Source: Hydrogenophaga sp. PAMC20947 (lineage in GTDB: Bacteria > Pseudomonadota > Gammaproteobacteria > Burkholderiales > Burkholderiaceae_C). From it: 64,000 nucleotides of DNA. Shown here piece by piece: positions 15,935 to 27,121 of the stretch. Numbering within the stretch: position 1 is the first letter of the stretch; every line of letters starts with the position of its first letter. The stretch covers positions 1,054,001-1,118,000 of the forward strand of contig NZ_CP039252.1 of the NCBI RefSeq assembly GCF_004795855.1. Direction: 5' to 3'. A program made the translations under genes and the position numbers. The notes under the pieces are model-generated. The model searched no databases. It was not told where the DNA came from and saw only the letters and a list, made by a program, of their open reading frames with translations.

Positions 15935-18015
15935 CCGCCAACGAACTGCAAGAACTCGACCAGCGCTGCACCAACACGCTGCGCACCCTGGCCATCGACC
16001 AGGTGCAGAAGGCCAACGCCGGTCACCCGGGAACACCCATGGGCGCGGCGCCCACGGCCTACTGCCTGTGGCAGCGCTTCATGCGTTTCGACCCAGAAGA
16101 CGCGGCCTGGCCCGACCGCGACCGCTTTGTGCTGTCCGTCGGTCATGCCTCGGCCTTGTTGTACGGGCTGTTGCACCTGTGCGGCGTGAAGGCCGCGACC
16201 AGCCTGGAACCCGCGCGCAAAGGCCTTGCTGTGGAAATGGCCGACCTGCAAAGCTTTCGCCAGGCCGGCAGCCGCTGCACAGGCCACCCGGAACACGGCT
16301 GGACCACCGGCGTCGAGACCACCACTGGCCCACTCGGCCAGGGTGTCGCCACCAGCGTGGGCATGGCCATCGCGCAAGCCTGGCTGGGCGCCACCTACAA
16401 CCGGCCAGGCTTTGCGCTGTTCGAGCACCGCGTCTTCGCGTTGGCCGGCGATGGCGACATGATGGAAGGCCTGAGCGCCGAGGCCGCCTCGCTCGCCGGG
16501 CACCTGAAGCTCAACCGGCTGTGCTGGATCTACGACAGCAACCACATCAGCATCGAAGGGCCGACAGCGATCACCTTGACCGAAAACGTCAGCGCGCGCT
16601 TCATTGCCTGCGGCTGGCAGGTGCTGCAAGTGGCCGACGCCAATGACATCGAAGCCACAGCGCTCGCGTTGCGCACCTTTGAACACACGCTCGACCGCCC
16701 GACCCTGATCGTCGTGCAAAGCCACATCGGCTACGGCGCGCCGCACAAGCAGGATAGCGCTGCGGCCCACGGCGAACCGCTGGGTGTCGAGGAATCCCGC
16801 GGGGCCAAGGCGTTCTATGGCTTTGATCCCGACGCAAGTTTCGCGGTGCCCGATGGGGTTCGCGAACACTTGCACGCCAACTTTGCTCAACGCGGCACCA
16901 GGGCTCACAAGCTGTGGTGCGCCCGTTTTGCCGCCTACCGAGCGCAATACCCCGACCTGGCCGAGCAGATCGACCAGATGCAGCAACGCGAGCTGCCCGA
17001 AGGGTGGGATGCCGCGCTGCCTGTCTTTGAACCCGACGCCAAAGGCCTGGCTACGCGAGACGCCTCGGGCCAGGTGCTCAACGCCGTCGCAGCGCACGTG
17101 CCCTGGTTGCTGGGCGGCGCAGCGGATCTGGCGCCATCGACCAAGACCACGCTGATCTTCGATTTCGCCGGCGCGTTCGAGCCCGCATCGCATGCCGGCC
17201 GCAATTTCCACTTCGGCATCCGCGAGCACGCCATGTGCGCGGCCGTGAATGGCATGGCGCTCTCCGGCTTGCGCCCGTTTGCGGCCAGTTTCTTCGTCTT
17301 CAGCGATTACGCCCGGGGTGCTATCCGCTTGGCCGCGATGATGGGCTTGCCGGTGGTCTGCGTCTGGACGCACGATTCAATCGCCATGGGCGAAGACGGC
17401 CCCACGCACCAACCGATTGAGCAGCTGGCATCGTTCCGGGCGATGCCAGGCATGGTGACGCTGCGCCCCGCCGACGCCAACGAAGTGGTCGAGGCATGGC
17501 GCGTGGTCATGCGCCTGCGTGACCGGCCCGCGAGCCTCGTGCTGTCGCGGCAGGCGCTGCCCACGCTGGACCGCACCCGCTATGCGAGCGCCGCCGGCGT
17601 GGCGCGCGGCGCCTACGTGCTGGCCGACGCCCCTGACGGCCGCCCTGATGTGTTGCTGCTGGCCAGCGGCAGCGAAGTGGCCCTGTGCATTGCCGCCTAC
17701 GAGCAACTGACGAAGGAGGGCGTGAAAGCCCGCGTGGTCAGCATGCCTTCCTGGGATCTGTTCGAGCGCCAGGACCCTGTCTACCGGGAGCAGGTGCTGC
17801 CCGAATCGGTGACGGCCCGCGTCTCGGTCGAGGCGGCCTCGCCGTTGGGCTGGGACCGGTACGTGGGCCGCCACGGCACGGTCATCGCCATGCACGGTTA
17901 TGGGCTGTCCGCACCCGGCCCCGTGGTGCAGGCGCACTTCGGCTTTGACGTGGCCCATGTGCTCGATGCGGTCCGCGATCAACTCGCCTGGCATGGCCGG
18001 CGGCCTATCCAATGA
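15931..18015 (+). CDS. tkt: transketolase
   Basis: The 694-residue thiamine-diphosphate enzyme moves two-carbon units between ketoses and aldoses. Motifs in order are ANAGHPGTPMGAAP, GHASALLYGLLHLCG, TGPLGQGVATSVGMAIA, the cofactor motif GDGDMMEGLSAEAASLAGHL, YDSNHISIEG, HIGYGAPHKQDS, GIREHAMCAAVNGMAL and MGEDGPTHQPIEQLASFRA. The length is normal. The translational start at 15931 overlaps the tal stop. With tal and phosphoketolase it allows non-oxidative rearrangement of sugar phosphates towards acetyl phosphate. Confidence 0.95.
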   Translation: MTANELQELDQRCTNTLRTLAIDQVQKANAGHPGTPMGAAPTAYCLWQRFMRFDPEDAAWPDRDRFVLSVGHASALLYGLLHLCGVKAATSLEPARKGLAVEMADLQSFRQAGSRCTGHPEHGWTTGVETTTGPLGQGVATSVGMAIAQAWLGATYNRPGFALFEHRVFALAGDGDMMEGLSAEAASLAGHLKLNRLCWIYDSNHISIEGPTAITLTENVSARFIACGWQVLQVADANDIEATALALRTFEHTLDRPTLIVVQSHIGYGAPHKQDSAAAHGEPLGVEESRGAKAFYGFDPDASFAVPDGVREHLHANFAQRGTRAHKLWCARFAAYRAQYPDLAEQIDQMQQRELPEGWDAALPVFEPDAKGLATRDASGQVLNAVAAHVPWLLGGAADLAPSTKTTLIFDFAGAFEPASHAGRNFHFGIREHAMCAAVNGMALSGLRPFAASFFVFSDYARGAIRLAAMMGLPVVCVWTHDSIAMGEDGPTHQPIEQLASFRAMPGMVTLRPADANEVVEAWRVVMRLRDRPASLVLSRQALPTLDRTRYASAAGVARGAYVLADAPDGRPDVLLLASGSEVALCIAAYEQLTKEGVKARVVSMPSWDLFERQDPVYREQVLPESVTARVSVEAASPLGWDRYVGRHGTVIAMHGYGLSAPGPVVQAHFGFDVAHVLDAVRDQLAWHGRRPIQ

Positions 18016-19679
18016 GCACCCATACCAGCCCGCTGGCCGGCCAGTTGGCGCCGAAGTCCGTGCTCATTGATGTTGACAAGCTCGTGGCCGCGTACTTTTC
18101 GGAACAGCCCGACCCGACCGTGGCTGCGCAACGCGTGGCTTTCGGCACCTCGGGCCACCGAGGCTCGGCGTTCGATGTCTCGTTCAACGAGTGGCACGTG
18201 CTCGCCATCACCCAGGCCATCTGCAATCACCGCAAGGGCCAAGGCATCACCGGGCCGTTGTTCATGGGAATCGATACCCATGCGCTGTCGGTGCCCGCCT
18301 GCGTCAGCGCGCTGGAGGTGTTGGCCGCCAACGGGGTGGACGTGGTGCTGGCCGCGGGCAACGCATTCACGCCCACTCCGGCCATCTCGCACGCCATCGT
18401 GAAGCACAACCGCAGCGGCGAAGGCACATGGGCAGATGGCATCGTGGTCACCCCGTCGCACAACCCTCCGCAGGACGGTGGTTTCAAATACAACCCGCCG
18501 CACGGTGGGCCCGCAGGCCAGGAAGTGACCGAGGCCATCCAGGCGGCCGCGAACGGTTTTCTCGACAACGCCATGAAGGGCGTGAGGCGCGTGCCCCATG
18601 CCCAAGCCCTGAAGGCCGCCACCACGCACCAGCACGATTTCCTCGGCAACTATGTCGAGGATCTTGACCATGTGATCGACATGGCCGCCATCCGCGATGC
18701 CAAGGTGCGCATCGGCGTCGACCCGCTGGGCGGCGCTGGCGTGCACTACTGGGCCGCCATCGCCGAGCGCTGGAAGATCGATCTGACCGTGGTCAGAGAA
18801 ACCGTCGACCCGCGCTTCGCCTTCATGACGCTGGACTGGGACGGCCAGATCCGCATGGACCCATCCTCGATCTATCCGATGCAACCGCTGATCGCGATCA
18901 AAGATCGATTCGACATCGCCGTCGCCTGCGACACCGACCACGATCGCCACGGCATCGTCACGCCCGCCGCCGGGTTGCTGCCGCCGAACCACTTTCTCGC
19001 GGTGGCGATTGACTACTTGTTTAATCATCGCCCCTTGTGGGGCGCGGACGCAGCCGTGGGCAAGACCGTGGTCAGCACGCAGCTGATCGACCGGGTTGTT
19101 GCGCGCCTGAAGCACCAACTCTATGAAGTGCCGGTCGGTTTCAAGTGGTTTTCGCAAGGGCTGCTGGACGGCAGCCTGGGTTTCGCCGGGGAGGAAAGCG
19201 CCGGCGCCGCCTTCCTGCGCCGCGACGGTACGGCCTGGACCACCGACAAAGACGGCCTCATCGCTGGACTGCTTGCGGCCGAAATCACCGCACGCTGCGG
19301 GCGCGATCCGGGAACGCTGTACCTTGAGCTCGCCAGTGACTTCGGCAGCCCGGTCGCCGAGCGCATCGATGCGCCGGCGACGCCACAACAGAAGCAACAT
19401 CTGGCCGCGCTGTCGCCGCAAGCCATGGTCTCAACCGAACTGGCCGGCGAGCCTGTCATCAGCGTGTTGAGTCATGCGCCTGGCAACGGTGCACCGATTG
19501 GCGGCATCAAGGTCATGTCTAAAAGTGGCTGGTATGCGGCGCGTCCGTCGGGCACCGAAGACATCGTCAAGATCTACGCCGAGAGCTTCCAGGGCCCCGC
19601 CCATTTGCAGCGCCTGCTGGTGGCGGCACAGGCCACCGTGGATGCGGCACTCACTTTTTCTGACAAGGCAACCCCATGA
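18012..19679 (+). CDS. pgm: phosphoglucomutase, alpha-D-glucose-specific type
   Basis: The 555-residue enzyme interconverts glucose 1-phosphate and glucose 6-phosphate. It has [12 protein letters not shown] near the N-terminus, the phosphoserine loop [18 protein letters not shown], the Mg loop [11 protein letters not shown], the sugar-binding [16 protein letters not shown], and the phosphate-binding [14 protein letters not shown] near the end. It matches the bacterial Pgm type of about 545-555 residues. It overlaps both neighbours by ATGA. In this operon it would link glycogen or glucose 1-phosphate pools to the pentose-phosphate enzymes. Confidence 0.94.
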   Translation: MSTHTSPLAGQLAPKSVLIDVDKLVAAYFSEQPDPTVAAQRVAFGTSGHRGSAFDVSFNEWHVLAITQAICNHRKGQGITGPLFMGIDTHALSVPACVSALEVLAANGVDVVLAAGNAFTPTPAISHAIVKHNRSGEGTWADGIVVTPSHNPPQDGGFKYNPPHGGPAGQEVTEAIQAAANGFLDNAMKGVRRVPHAQALKAATTHQHDFLGNYVEDLDHVIDMAAIRDAKVRIGVDPLGGAGVHYWAAIAERWKIDLTVVRETVDPRFAFMTLDWDGQIRMDPSSIYPMQPLIAIKDRFDIAVACDTDHDRHGIVTPAAGLLPPNHFLAVAIDYLFNHRPLWGADAAVGKTVVSTQLIDRVVARLKHQLYEVPVGFKWFSQGLLDGSLGFAGEESAGAAFLRRDGTAWTTDKDGLIAGLLAAEITARCGRDPGTLYLELASDFGSPVAERIDAPATPQQKQHLAALSPQAMVSTELAGEPVISVLSHAPGNGAPIGGIKVMSKSGWYAARPSGTEDIVKIYAESFQGPAHLQRLLVAAQATVDAALTFSDKATP

Positions 19680-20542
19680 ACATCGACACCCAGACTTTCC
19701 AGGTTGGCGAAGGCGACGAAGTCGACCTTGGCCTTTGGACCACCAACATCAAACCCATCTGCAAGTCGAAAAAGGCTTATCACAAGCTGCTGAAAGACCA
19801 CGTCGATGCGTTGAGCGACCAGCAGCGCCTGCTCTACGCGTCGAACAGCCACGCCTTGCTGGTGGTTTTCCAGGCCATGGACACCGCAGGCAAGGACGGC
19901 GCGATCCGCCACGTGATGTCGGGTATCAACCCGCAAGGCTGCCAGGTGTTCAGCTTCCAGCATCCGAGCGCCAACGAACTTCAACACGATTTCTTGTGGC
20001 GCACCACGCGCGACCTGCCGGAGCGTGGGCGCATCGGCATCTTCAACCGCTCGTATTACGAAGAGGTGCTGATCGTGCGGGTGCACAGCGAGCTGCTGCA
20101 AAGCGAGCGCCTCCCCGATCCTGCGGCCAATGAAACGGTGTGGCACGGTCGTTTTCGCTCCATCGTTGACATGGAAAGGCACCTTCGTGCCAACGGCACA
20201 CGCATCGTCAAGGTCTTTCTGCATGTTTCCAAGGAGGAGCAGCGCCAGCGCCTGCTGGCCCGCATCGACAAGCCCGACAAGAACTGGAAGTTCAGCAAGG
20301 CCGACATCACCGAGCGAGGATACTGGGACGCCTACATGCAAGCTTATGGCCACGCCTTGAGCGCCACCAGCACGGAAGACGCACCTTGGTTCATCGTGCC
20401 GGCCGACGACAAACACAACGCACGCCTGATTGTTTCCCAAATCGTGCTCGAGGCACTGGAGGGCATGGAGATGAGCTACCCGGTGGTCAGCGCGGCGCGC
20501 ACGCGCGAGTTGAAGGCGATTCGAAAGCAACTCGCGAAGTGA
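19676..20542 (+). CDS. ppk2: polyphosphate kinase 2 family protein (polyphosphate:nucleotide phosphotransferase)
   Basis: The 288-residue PPK2 protein uses polyphosphate as phosphoryl donor for nucleotides. It has the Walker-A-like [20 protein letters not shown], the lid region [34 protein letters not shown] and a C-terminal [20 protein letters not shown]. Whether AMP or ADP is the acceptor cannot be decided here, although the single short domain fits the class I/III type. It is the last gene of the tal-tkt-pgm operon, overlapping pgm by ATGA. ATP regeneration from polyphosphate fits an energy-starvation role. Confidence 0.9.
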   Translation: MNIDTQTFQVGEGDEVDLGLWTTNIKPICKSKKAYHKLLKDHVDALSDQQRLLYASNSHALLVVFQAMDTAGKDGAIRHVMSGINPQGCQVFSFQHPSANELQHDFLWRTTRDLPERGRIGIFNRSYYEEVLIVRVHSELLQSERLPDPAANETVWHGRFRSIVDMERHLRANGTRIVKVFLHVSKEEQRQRLLARIDKPDKNWKFSKADITERGYWDAYMQAYGHALSATSTEDAPWFIVPADDKHNARLIVSQIVLEALEGMEMSYPVVSAARTRELKAIRKQLAK

Positions 20543-20617
20543 GTGAGTGAGTGAGCGGGCGGGCCGGGGCTGAGGGTTCCACGGTTCGTGCATCAACCCT
20601 CTGCGTGGCTACCGCCG

Positions 20618-21166
20618 TCAGACTTTGTCCGTGGGCATGCCTTCCAGCAGGTCGGCCAGCTCGTCCGCATGTTCCTCTTCCACCGCCAGGATCTGTTTGA
20701 GCAGGTCGCTGGTGGTCGGGTCCTGATCGCCGAGGTAGCGGATCATGTCGCGGTAGCTGTCGATGGCAATGCGTTCGGCCACGAGGTTCTCGCGAATCAT
20801 GTCGGACAGCGTCTTGCCAGGCAGGTATTCGGCGTGGCTGCGCTCGCTCAGGCTGTCAGGCGAAAAATCGGGCTCGCCGCCAAGCTGCACAATGCGCGCG
20901 GCCAGCAGGTCGGCGTGGCCCTGTTCTTCGTTGGAGTGCACCAGGAACTCGGCGCCCACGCTCTGGCCGTGGATGCCACGCGCCATGAAATGGTGGCGGC
21001 GGTAGCGCAGCACGCAGACGATTTCGGTGGCCAGCGCTTCGTTGAGCATCTTCAAGACCTTGGGGCGGTCAGCGCTGTAGCCGGCGGTGACGGCACCTTG
21101 TTCGATGTGTTTGCGCGCCTGGCTGCGCAGCGTTTTGACAGGGGTGAGTTTGTGTGAGGAGGCCAT
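20618..21166 (-). CDS. ferritin-like diiron protein (bacterioferritin/Dps-like)
   Basis: The 182-residue four-helix protein has the carboxylate/His iron-ligand pattern of ferritins: LATEIVCVLRYRRHHFMARG, HSNEEQGHADLLAARI, VAERIAIDSYRDMI and AVEEEHADELADLL. Two E-x-x-H-type pairs (EEQGH, EEEH) support a ferroxidase-like centre. It is annotated in relatives as a bacterioferritin or Dps-like protein and would store iron or protect DNA from peroxide. AAGGAC precedes the ATG. It ends the SDR-BON-ferritin operon, 44 bases after the BON gene. Confidence 0.85.
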   Translation of the reverse strand: MASSHKLTPVKTLRSQARKHIEQGAVTAGYSADRPKVLKMLNEALATEIVCVLRYRRHHFMARGIHGQSVGAEFLVHSNEEQGHADLLAARIVQLGGEPDFSPDSLSERSHAEYLPGKTLSDMIRENLVAERIAIDSYRDMIRYLGDQDPTTSDLLKQILAVEEEHADELADLLEGMPTDKV

Positions 21167-21210
21167 GGGAAAGTCCTTAAAATTGAAATGTGGTGTATTG
21201 GCTTATGGGC

Positions 21211-21795
21211 TTACTGCTTGATCATCAGATCGTTCTTCACGCTGCTGGCGCCCTCGGCGGCGCTGGCCAACTGGCCGGCCAGGTCGATCTGGCTCTGGTT
21301 GTTGACGAAGCCTGTGAGCTGCACTTCGCCCTTGAATGTGAGCACGCTGATATCAAAGCTCTTGATCGCTGCATCGGCCAACAAGGCGGTCTTGACGCGG
21401 GTTGTCACGGCCGCATCGTCGATCTTGGTGCCCACGGTGCTCGAACTTCCTTTGAGGGTGACGTCGTTCTCGACGTTCACGACGCCTTGCACAGCGCTGG
21501 TCAGCGCCATGGCCTGGTCAATCTGGGCCTGGTTGTCGACAAAGCCGCTGAGTTGCACGACGCCTTTGCGGGTTTCGACCTGCAATTCAAAGCTTTTCAC
21601 GAGGTCGTCGGCGAGCAGCGCCGATTTGACGGATGAGGTGACCACGGCGTCGTCCACCTGGGTGCCGAGCGTCATGGGCGGCGCTGGGGTGGTCTCGGCC
21701 TGGGGTTCGGGGGTTTTGCTGCAGGCGCCGACGGCGGCCAGGGCGGCGAAACTGGTGGCAAGGAAGGCAATGCGGATGGGGTGGCGAGATGTCAT
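21211..21795 (-). CDS. BON-domain lipoprotein (OsmY-like)
   Basis: The 194-residue product starts MTSRHPIRIAFLATSFAALA, followed by a lipobox VGAC, so it is probably lipid-anchored. Two BON domains follow: DDAVVTSSVKSALLADDLVK with GVVQLSGFVDNQAQIDQA, and DDAAVTTRVKTALLADAAIK with GEVQLTGFVNNQSQIDLA. BON domains bind membranes or ligands, and OsmY-type proteins respond to envelope and osmotic stress. The start at 21795 is chosen for GGAG at good spacing over an ATG four codons upstream. It is the middle gene of the SDR-BON-ferritin operon. Confidence 0.88.
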   Translation of the reverse strand: MTSRHPIRIAFLATSFAALAAVGACSKTPEPQAETTPAPPMTLGTQVDDAVVTSSVKSALLADDLVKSFELQVETRKGVVQLSGFVDNQAQIDQAMALTSAVQGVVNVENDVTLKGSSSTVGTKIDDAAVTTRVKTALLADAAIKSFDISVLTFKGEVQLTGFVNNQSQIDLAGQLASAAEGASSVKNDLMIKQ

Positions 21796-21824
21796 GAAAG
21801 GCTCCAAAGAAAAAGAAAAGGGGG

Positions 21825-22574
21825 TCAGCGGGCGAGGTAGCCGCCATCAACCGGGTAGTAACCGCCGGTGACGAAGGAGGCCCGGGAAGAGGCGAGCCAG
21901 ACCACCAGCTCGGCCACTTCTTCTGGCAGGCCAAGGCGGCCGATGGGGTGGGCCGCGATCAACGCAGCCTTCAGGTTCGGGTCTTCTTCCAGCGCGCTGA
22001 CCATGGGCGTGTGAATGAAGCCGGGGCCGATTGCGTTGATGCGCAGGCCTTGGCCGCTGTAGGCGATGGCTGCAGACTGTGTGAGGCCGATCACGCCGTG
22101 TTTGGCCGCGCTGTAGGCTGGCCCGGTTGCCATGCCCACCATGCCCAGAATGGAAGACGTGTTGACGATGGCGCCCCCGCCACCCTTCAACATCGCGGGG
22201 ATCTGCGCCTTCATGCCGAAGAACACTCCCGAGAGGTTGATGTTGATCACCTGTGCCCAGGCGTCCAGCGGGTAGTCGGCCAGCAACGCCATGGCACCAC
22301 CGATGCCAGCGTTGTTGCAGGCAACGTCGAGTTGACCGTAGTGCGCCATGGCCTGATCCACCAGCGCCTGGGCGTCTTCGGCCTTGCCCACGTCCGACGC
22401 CGCAAACAGGGCTTCCGCACCGAGGGCACGCACCTGCTTGACCGTTTCCTGGCCCGCATGGGCGTCGATGTCGGACAAGATGAGCCGAGCCCCTTCACGC
22501 GCCGCGACGAGGGCGATGGCCCGCCCGATACCGGAGGCGGCACCGGTGACGAGCACGACTTTGTTGTTCAGCAT
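21825..22574 (-). CDS. short-chain dehydrogenase/reductase
   Basis: The 249-residue classical SDR has the cofactor motif TGAASGIG, NNAG (CNNAGIGGAMALL), the Ser of NTSSILG and the catalytic YSAAK. It ends with SFVTGGYYPVDGGYLAR, the usual SDR C-terminus. Relatives act on sugars, acyl groups or alcohols, and the substrate cannot be named. It is the first gene of the operon with the BON lipoprotein and the ferritin-like protein, with a half-conserved palindrome 116 bases upstream. It is only distantly similar to the acetoin-reductase-like SDR at 9966. Confidence 0.85.
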   Translation of the reverse strand: MLNNKVVLVTGAASGIGRAIALVAAREGARLILSDIDAHAGQETVKQVRALGAEALFAASDVGKAEDAQALVDQAMAHYGQLDVACNNAGIGGAMALLADYPLDAWAQVININLSGVFFGMKAQIPAMLKGGGGAIVNTSSILGMVGMATGPAYSAAKHGVIGLTQSAAIAYSGQGLRINAIGPGFIHTPMVSALEEDPNLKAALIAAHPIGRLGLPEEVAELVVWLASSRASFVTGGYYPVDGGYLAR

Positions 22575-22689
22575 GAGGTTTCATCCAGCGAAAGGCAACC
22601 ACGGCTGGCTGGTTGCGTTGACAGGCCTTGCGCGCTCAGGGGTCAGCGGCAAAGAGATGGCTGAACTGTAGAGACCTGCCCGGCGGGCG

Positions 22690-22709
22690 TCTGTGCGCTG
22701 CCAGACAAA
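22690..22709. promoter_or_regulatory. island palindrome, one half degraded
   Basis: TCTGTGCG-CTGC-CAGACAAA has a perfect left half and a right half with four of six core bases. It lies 116 bases upstream of the SDR-BON-ferritin operon, at the edge of the copA remnant. Confidence 0.48.
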
Positions 22710-22754
22710 GGAGCACCTTCACACGGAGCCGTTGCTATCGTTTCAATGGTTGTT

Positions 22755-23217
22755 TCAGCGGCCACGAAGCCTCAGCGCGTTGCCGATCATCGAGACCGAA
22801 CTCAGGCTCATCGCCAGTGCCGCGCGTGAATGGGTACAGCACGCCCGCTGCCAAGGGAATACCGAGCGCGTTGTAAACAGAGGCGAAAGTGAGGTTCTGT
22901 TTCATGTTCGCCACCGCGTCGTTGGAGAGGGTGAGCGCCTGGGCGATGCCGCGCAAGTCGGCCTTGAACAGCGTGACCTGCCCGCTGTTCATGGCCACGG
23001 TGCGGCCTTCGGCTTGGAGCTGGCTCACCAGCGCCAGCTTGTTGGTGGGATTGACGCCGCGAAGCACCCCGTCAATGTGCAACTGCGAGGCGATGGTCTG
23101 CGCGGTGGTCAGGCCAGCGCCGGTGGCCATGATGACACGCCGAGGCCCGAAGCTTTCAGTGCCGCCAGCGCTTCAGCGGTGCTGGCTTTGACCGGGTCGG
23201 GTACGGCGGTGGTTGGC
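22755..23217 (-). pseudogene. decayed C-terminal remnant of a CopA-type copper ATPase
   Basis: Fragments in different frames match the end of a Cu(I) P-type ATPase: DPVKASTAEALAALKASGL (from 23217), MATGAGLTTAQTIASQLHID, KLALVSQLQAEGRTVAMNSG, NMKQNLTFASVYNALGIPLA and, in another frame, LAMSLSSVSMIGNALRLRGR before TGA at 22755. The GDGxND hinge segment is deleted between TVAM and NSGQVTL, and at least two frameshifts are present. No N-terminal half exists. It is a clear non-functional relic of a second copper pump. Confidence 0.85.
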
Positions 23218-23410
23218 GGAAGGGTCCCGTAAAAGCGCCGCTGGAAGTCCCCTGTTCCTTGTTCTCGTCCTCGCCCACGGCGGGCATCGCCAGTTCCTGG
23301 GTCGTGCCGCACTTGGAGCCATCGCCGGGCTGTTAGGGGGTGTTTGCGCCCACTGTGCAGTTGGGTCTGCGCCACATCTGTCTGGTAGCGAAAACGGTTT
23401 CTTTTTGCCC

Positions 23411-23430
23411 TTCGTGCGCCAGCGAACAGA
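23411..23430. promoter_or_regulatory. island palindrome upstream of the N-ATPase operon
   Basis: TTCGTGCG-CCAG-CGAACAGA has five of six core bases in each half. It ends 53 bases before atpD. The 253-base gap 23231-23483 otherwise shows no gene. Confidence 0.62.
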
Positions 23431-23471
23431 CTGCCTGCCCGCAACAGCATCCAATGCGGGGATTCAGGTAA

Positions 23472-25390
<1,919 letters not shown>

Positions 25391-25398
<8 letters not shown>

Positions 25399-25801
25399 AA
25401 AAACACCCAAATCCCCGCAAAGGGCGGAGGACATCGAATTGACCGAAAAGGTGGCCAGCAAGGCCGCGCGCAAGATCAAGGCGCGTCTGGATGGTGCGCC
25501 CGGCGTGTGGTTTGGCCTGGGCATGATGGGGTTGGTGGGCTGGTCGGTGGCTGTGCCCACATTGCTCGGTGCGGCCCTTGGCCTGTGGCTGGACAGCCGT
25601 CCCACCGGCACCCATTCCTGGACGCTGGCCTTGCTGATGGCCGGGCTCACGCTCGGTTGCCTGAACGCCTGGCATTGGGTGTCCAAGGAGGACCGCAACA
25701 TGCACGAAGACAACGCTGACGTCAACGCCAAGGCGACGGACAAAGGCCACATAAGTCGCAGCAACCATGATGGTGGAGACCCGGGAGATGACCATGCTTG
25801 A
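25391..25801 (+). CDS. atpQ: N-ATPase accessory membrane protein AtpQ
   Basis: The 136-residue AtpZ/AtpI-like protein has a basic N-terminus (KVASKAARKIKARL) and two membrane helices (GLGMMGLVGWSVAVPTLLGA and WTLALLMAGLTLGCLNAW). A polar His/Asp-rich tail follows. AtpQ is one of the two extra genes typical of N-ATPase operons and may help c-ring assembly or ion transport; the role is not proven. It overlaps atpC and atpR. Confidence 0.82.
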
Positions 25802-26102
25802 TGTGTTGTGGCCTCTCATGGCCGGTTTCGTTTTCGGCGGGGTATTCTTCGGCGGGTTGTGGTGGACGGTGCGCCATGCGGCCGATTTCCGCTGGCCAGG
25901 GCCTTCGATGCTGGCCAGTGTGCTGTTGCGCATGGCCACCGTGCTGGGCGGTTTGTATCTTGTGGGCAATGGCGAGTGGACACGCATGTTGCTGTATTTG
26001 CTGGGCTTGCTGATGGCGCGCCTGGCCGTCACCTGGGCCACGCGCTTGCCGCCGCCGGTTTCGCCATCGAACGCATCAGGGGAGGCCCGTCATGCGCCTT
26101 AG
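25794..26102 (+). CDS. atpR: N-ATPase accessory membrane protein AtpR
   Basis: The 102-residue protein has three membrane helices and the motif FGGVFFGGLWWTVRHA that marks AtpR. AtpR is specific to N-ATPase operons and is thought to stabilise the c subunit or the membrane part. The start MLDVLWPLMAGF at 25794 is chosen for the GGGAG before it; ATGs at 25767 and 25788 are possible. It overlaps atpQ by 8 bases and atpB by 11. Confidence 0.85.
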   Translation: MLDVLWPLMAGFVFGGVFFGGLWWTVRHAADFRWPGPSMLASVLLRMATVLGGLYLVGNGEWTRMLLYLLGLLMARLAVTWATRLPPPVSPSNASGEARHAP

Positions 26103-26778
26103 CCCCGACGAGTGGATCTTCTGGCAGAGCGGCTTCGTGAAGCTCAACGCCACCATCGTCTTCACCTGGGTCTTGATAGTGGGCATGGTGCTCGGATCTG
26201 CCTTGATCACGCGCAAGCTGTCGCACGGAGCCACCATCTCGCGCTGGCAAAGTCTGCTGGAGATCGTGACCACCGCGATCCAGACACAGATTCAGGAGGT
26301 GGGTCTGGAGAAGCCGCGCAAGTACCTGCCGTTTCTGGGCACGCTGTTCCTTTTTGTGGCCATGTCCAGCCTGTGCACCGTGATCCCGGGCTTCGAGCCA
26401 CCCACGGGGTCGCTTTCTACCACCGTGGCACTGGCCGCTTGTGTGTTCGTGGCCGTGCCGGCCTTCGGCATCGCCGAACAGGGCGTGGGCCGTTACCTCA
26501 AAACCTACATCGAGCCCACCGTTGTGATGCTGCCGTTCAACCTCATCAGCGAGCTTTCGCGCACGCTGGCCCTGGCCGTGCGCCTGTTCGGCAACATGAT
26601 GAGCGGAGCCATGATCGTGGGCATCTTGCTGACCATCACGCCGTTTGTTTTCCCCATCGTGATGACGCTGCTCGGTCTGCTGACCGGCATGGTGCAGGCC
26701 TACATTTTCAGCATCCTCGCGGCGGTTTACATCGCCGCGGCCACCCGTGTGCGACCCGCTGCGGCCAAGCCCGCCTGA
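26092..26778 (+). CDS. atpB: N-type ATPase subunit a
   Basis: The 228-residue integral membrane subunit forms the ion half-channels. The essential Arg lies in the penultimate helices (LALAVRLFGNMMSGAMIVGI), preceded by LPFNLISELSRT. Further helices include IVFTWVLIVGMVLGSALITR and LLGLLTGMVQAYIFSILAAV. It is shorter than typical AtpB (about 270-290 residues), as usual for N-type enzymes. It overlaps atpR by 11 bases, and atpE follows after 50 bases. Confidence 0.93.
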   Translation: MRLSPDEWIFWQSGFVKLNATIVFTWVLIVGMVLGSALITRKLSHGATISRWQSLLEIVTTAIQTQIQEVGLEKPRKYLPFLGTLFLFVAMSSLCTVIPGFEPPTGSLSTTVALAACVFVAVPAFGIAEQGVGRYLKTYIEPTVVMLPFNLISELSRTLALAVRLFGNMMSGAMIVGILLTITPFVFPIVMTLLGLLTGMVQAYIFSILAAVYIAAATRVRPAAAKPA

Positions 26779-26828
26779 GCGGAGCTTTTCTCAACGGCTC
26801 CAACCCCACAACCAACCCGAGAATCCCC

Positions 26829-27119
26829 ATGGACAGTCTGACCCTCATCGCCGTTGCCTCCATCGTCATCGCCGGCATCACCACCGGCTTTGGCACCATG
26901 GGCCCGGCCCTGGCCGAGGGTCGCGCTGTGGCCCAGGCGCTCACCTCGTTGGCGCAGCAGCCCGACGCGTCGGCCACCATCACGCGCACGCTGTTCGTCG
27001 GCCTGGCGATGATCGAGTCCACCGCGATCTACTGTTTCGTGGTGTCGATGATCCTGATCTTCGCCAATCCGTTCTGGAACGCGGCGCTCGAGCAGGCCGC
27101 CAAGCTGGCGGGCAACTGA
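26829..27119 (+). CDS. atpE: N-type ATPase subunit c
   Basis: The 96-residue hairpin of two membrane helices forms the rotor ring. Helix 1 has TMGPALAEGRAVAQAL with a carboxylate at Glu30, where the Na+-binding Ilyobacter ring has Gln. Helix 2 has MIESTAIYCF with Glu63-Ser64-Thr65 and Tyr68, the same ligand set as Na+-binding c subunits. N-ATPases were predicted to be Na+ pumps on this basis, but a second carboxylate may alter specificity, so the coupling ion is left open. It is followed after two bases by atpF. Confidence 0.93.
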   Translation: MDSLTLIAVASIVIAGITTGFGTMGPALAEGRAVAQALTSLAQQPDASATITRTLFVGLAMIESTAIYCFVVSMILIFANPFWNAALEQAAKLAGN

Positions 27120-27121
27120 GC

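Noticed and set aside
26829..27119. Calling the ATPase Na+-specific from the ESTAIY motif
   Set aside because: Helix 1 has Glu in place of Gln, and motif-based ion assignment for N-type c subunits is uncertain; left open.
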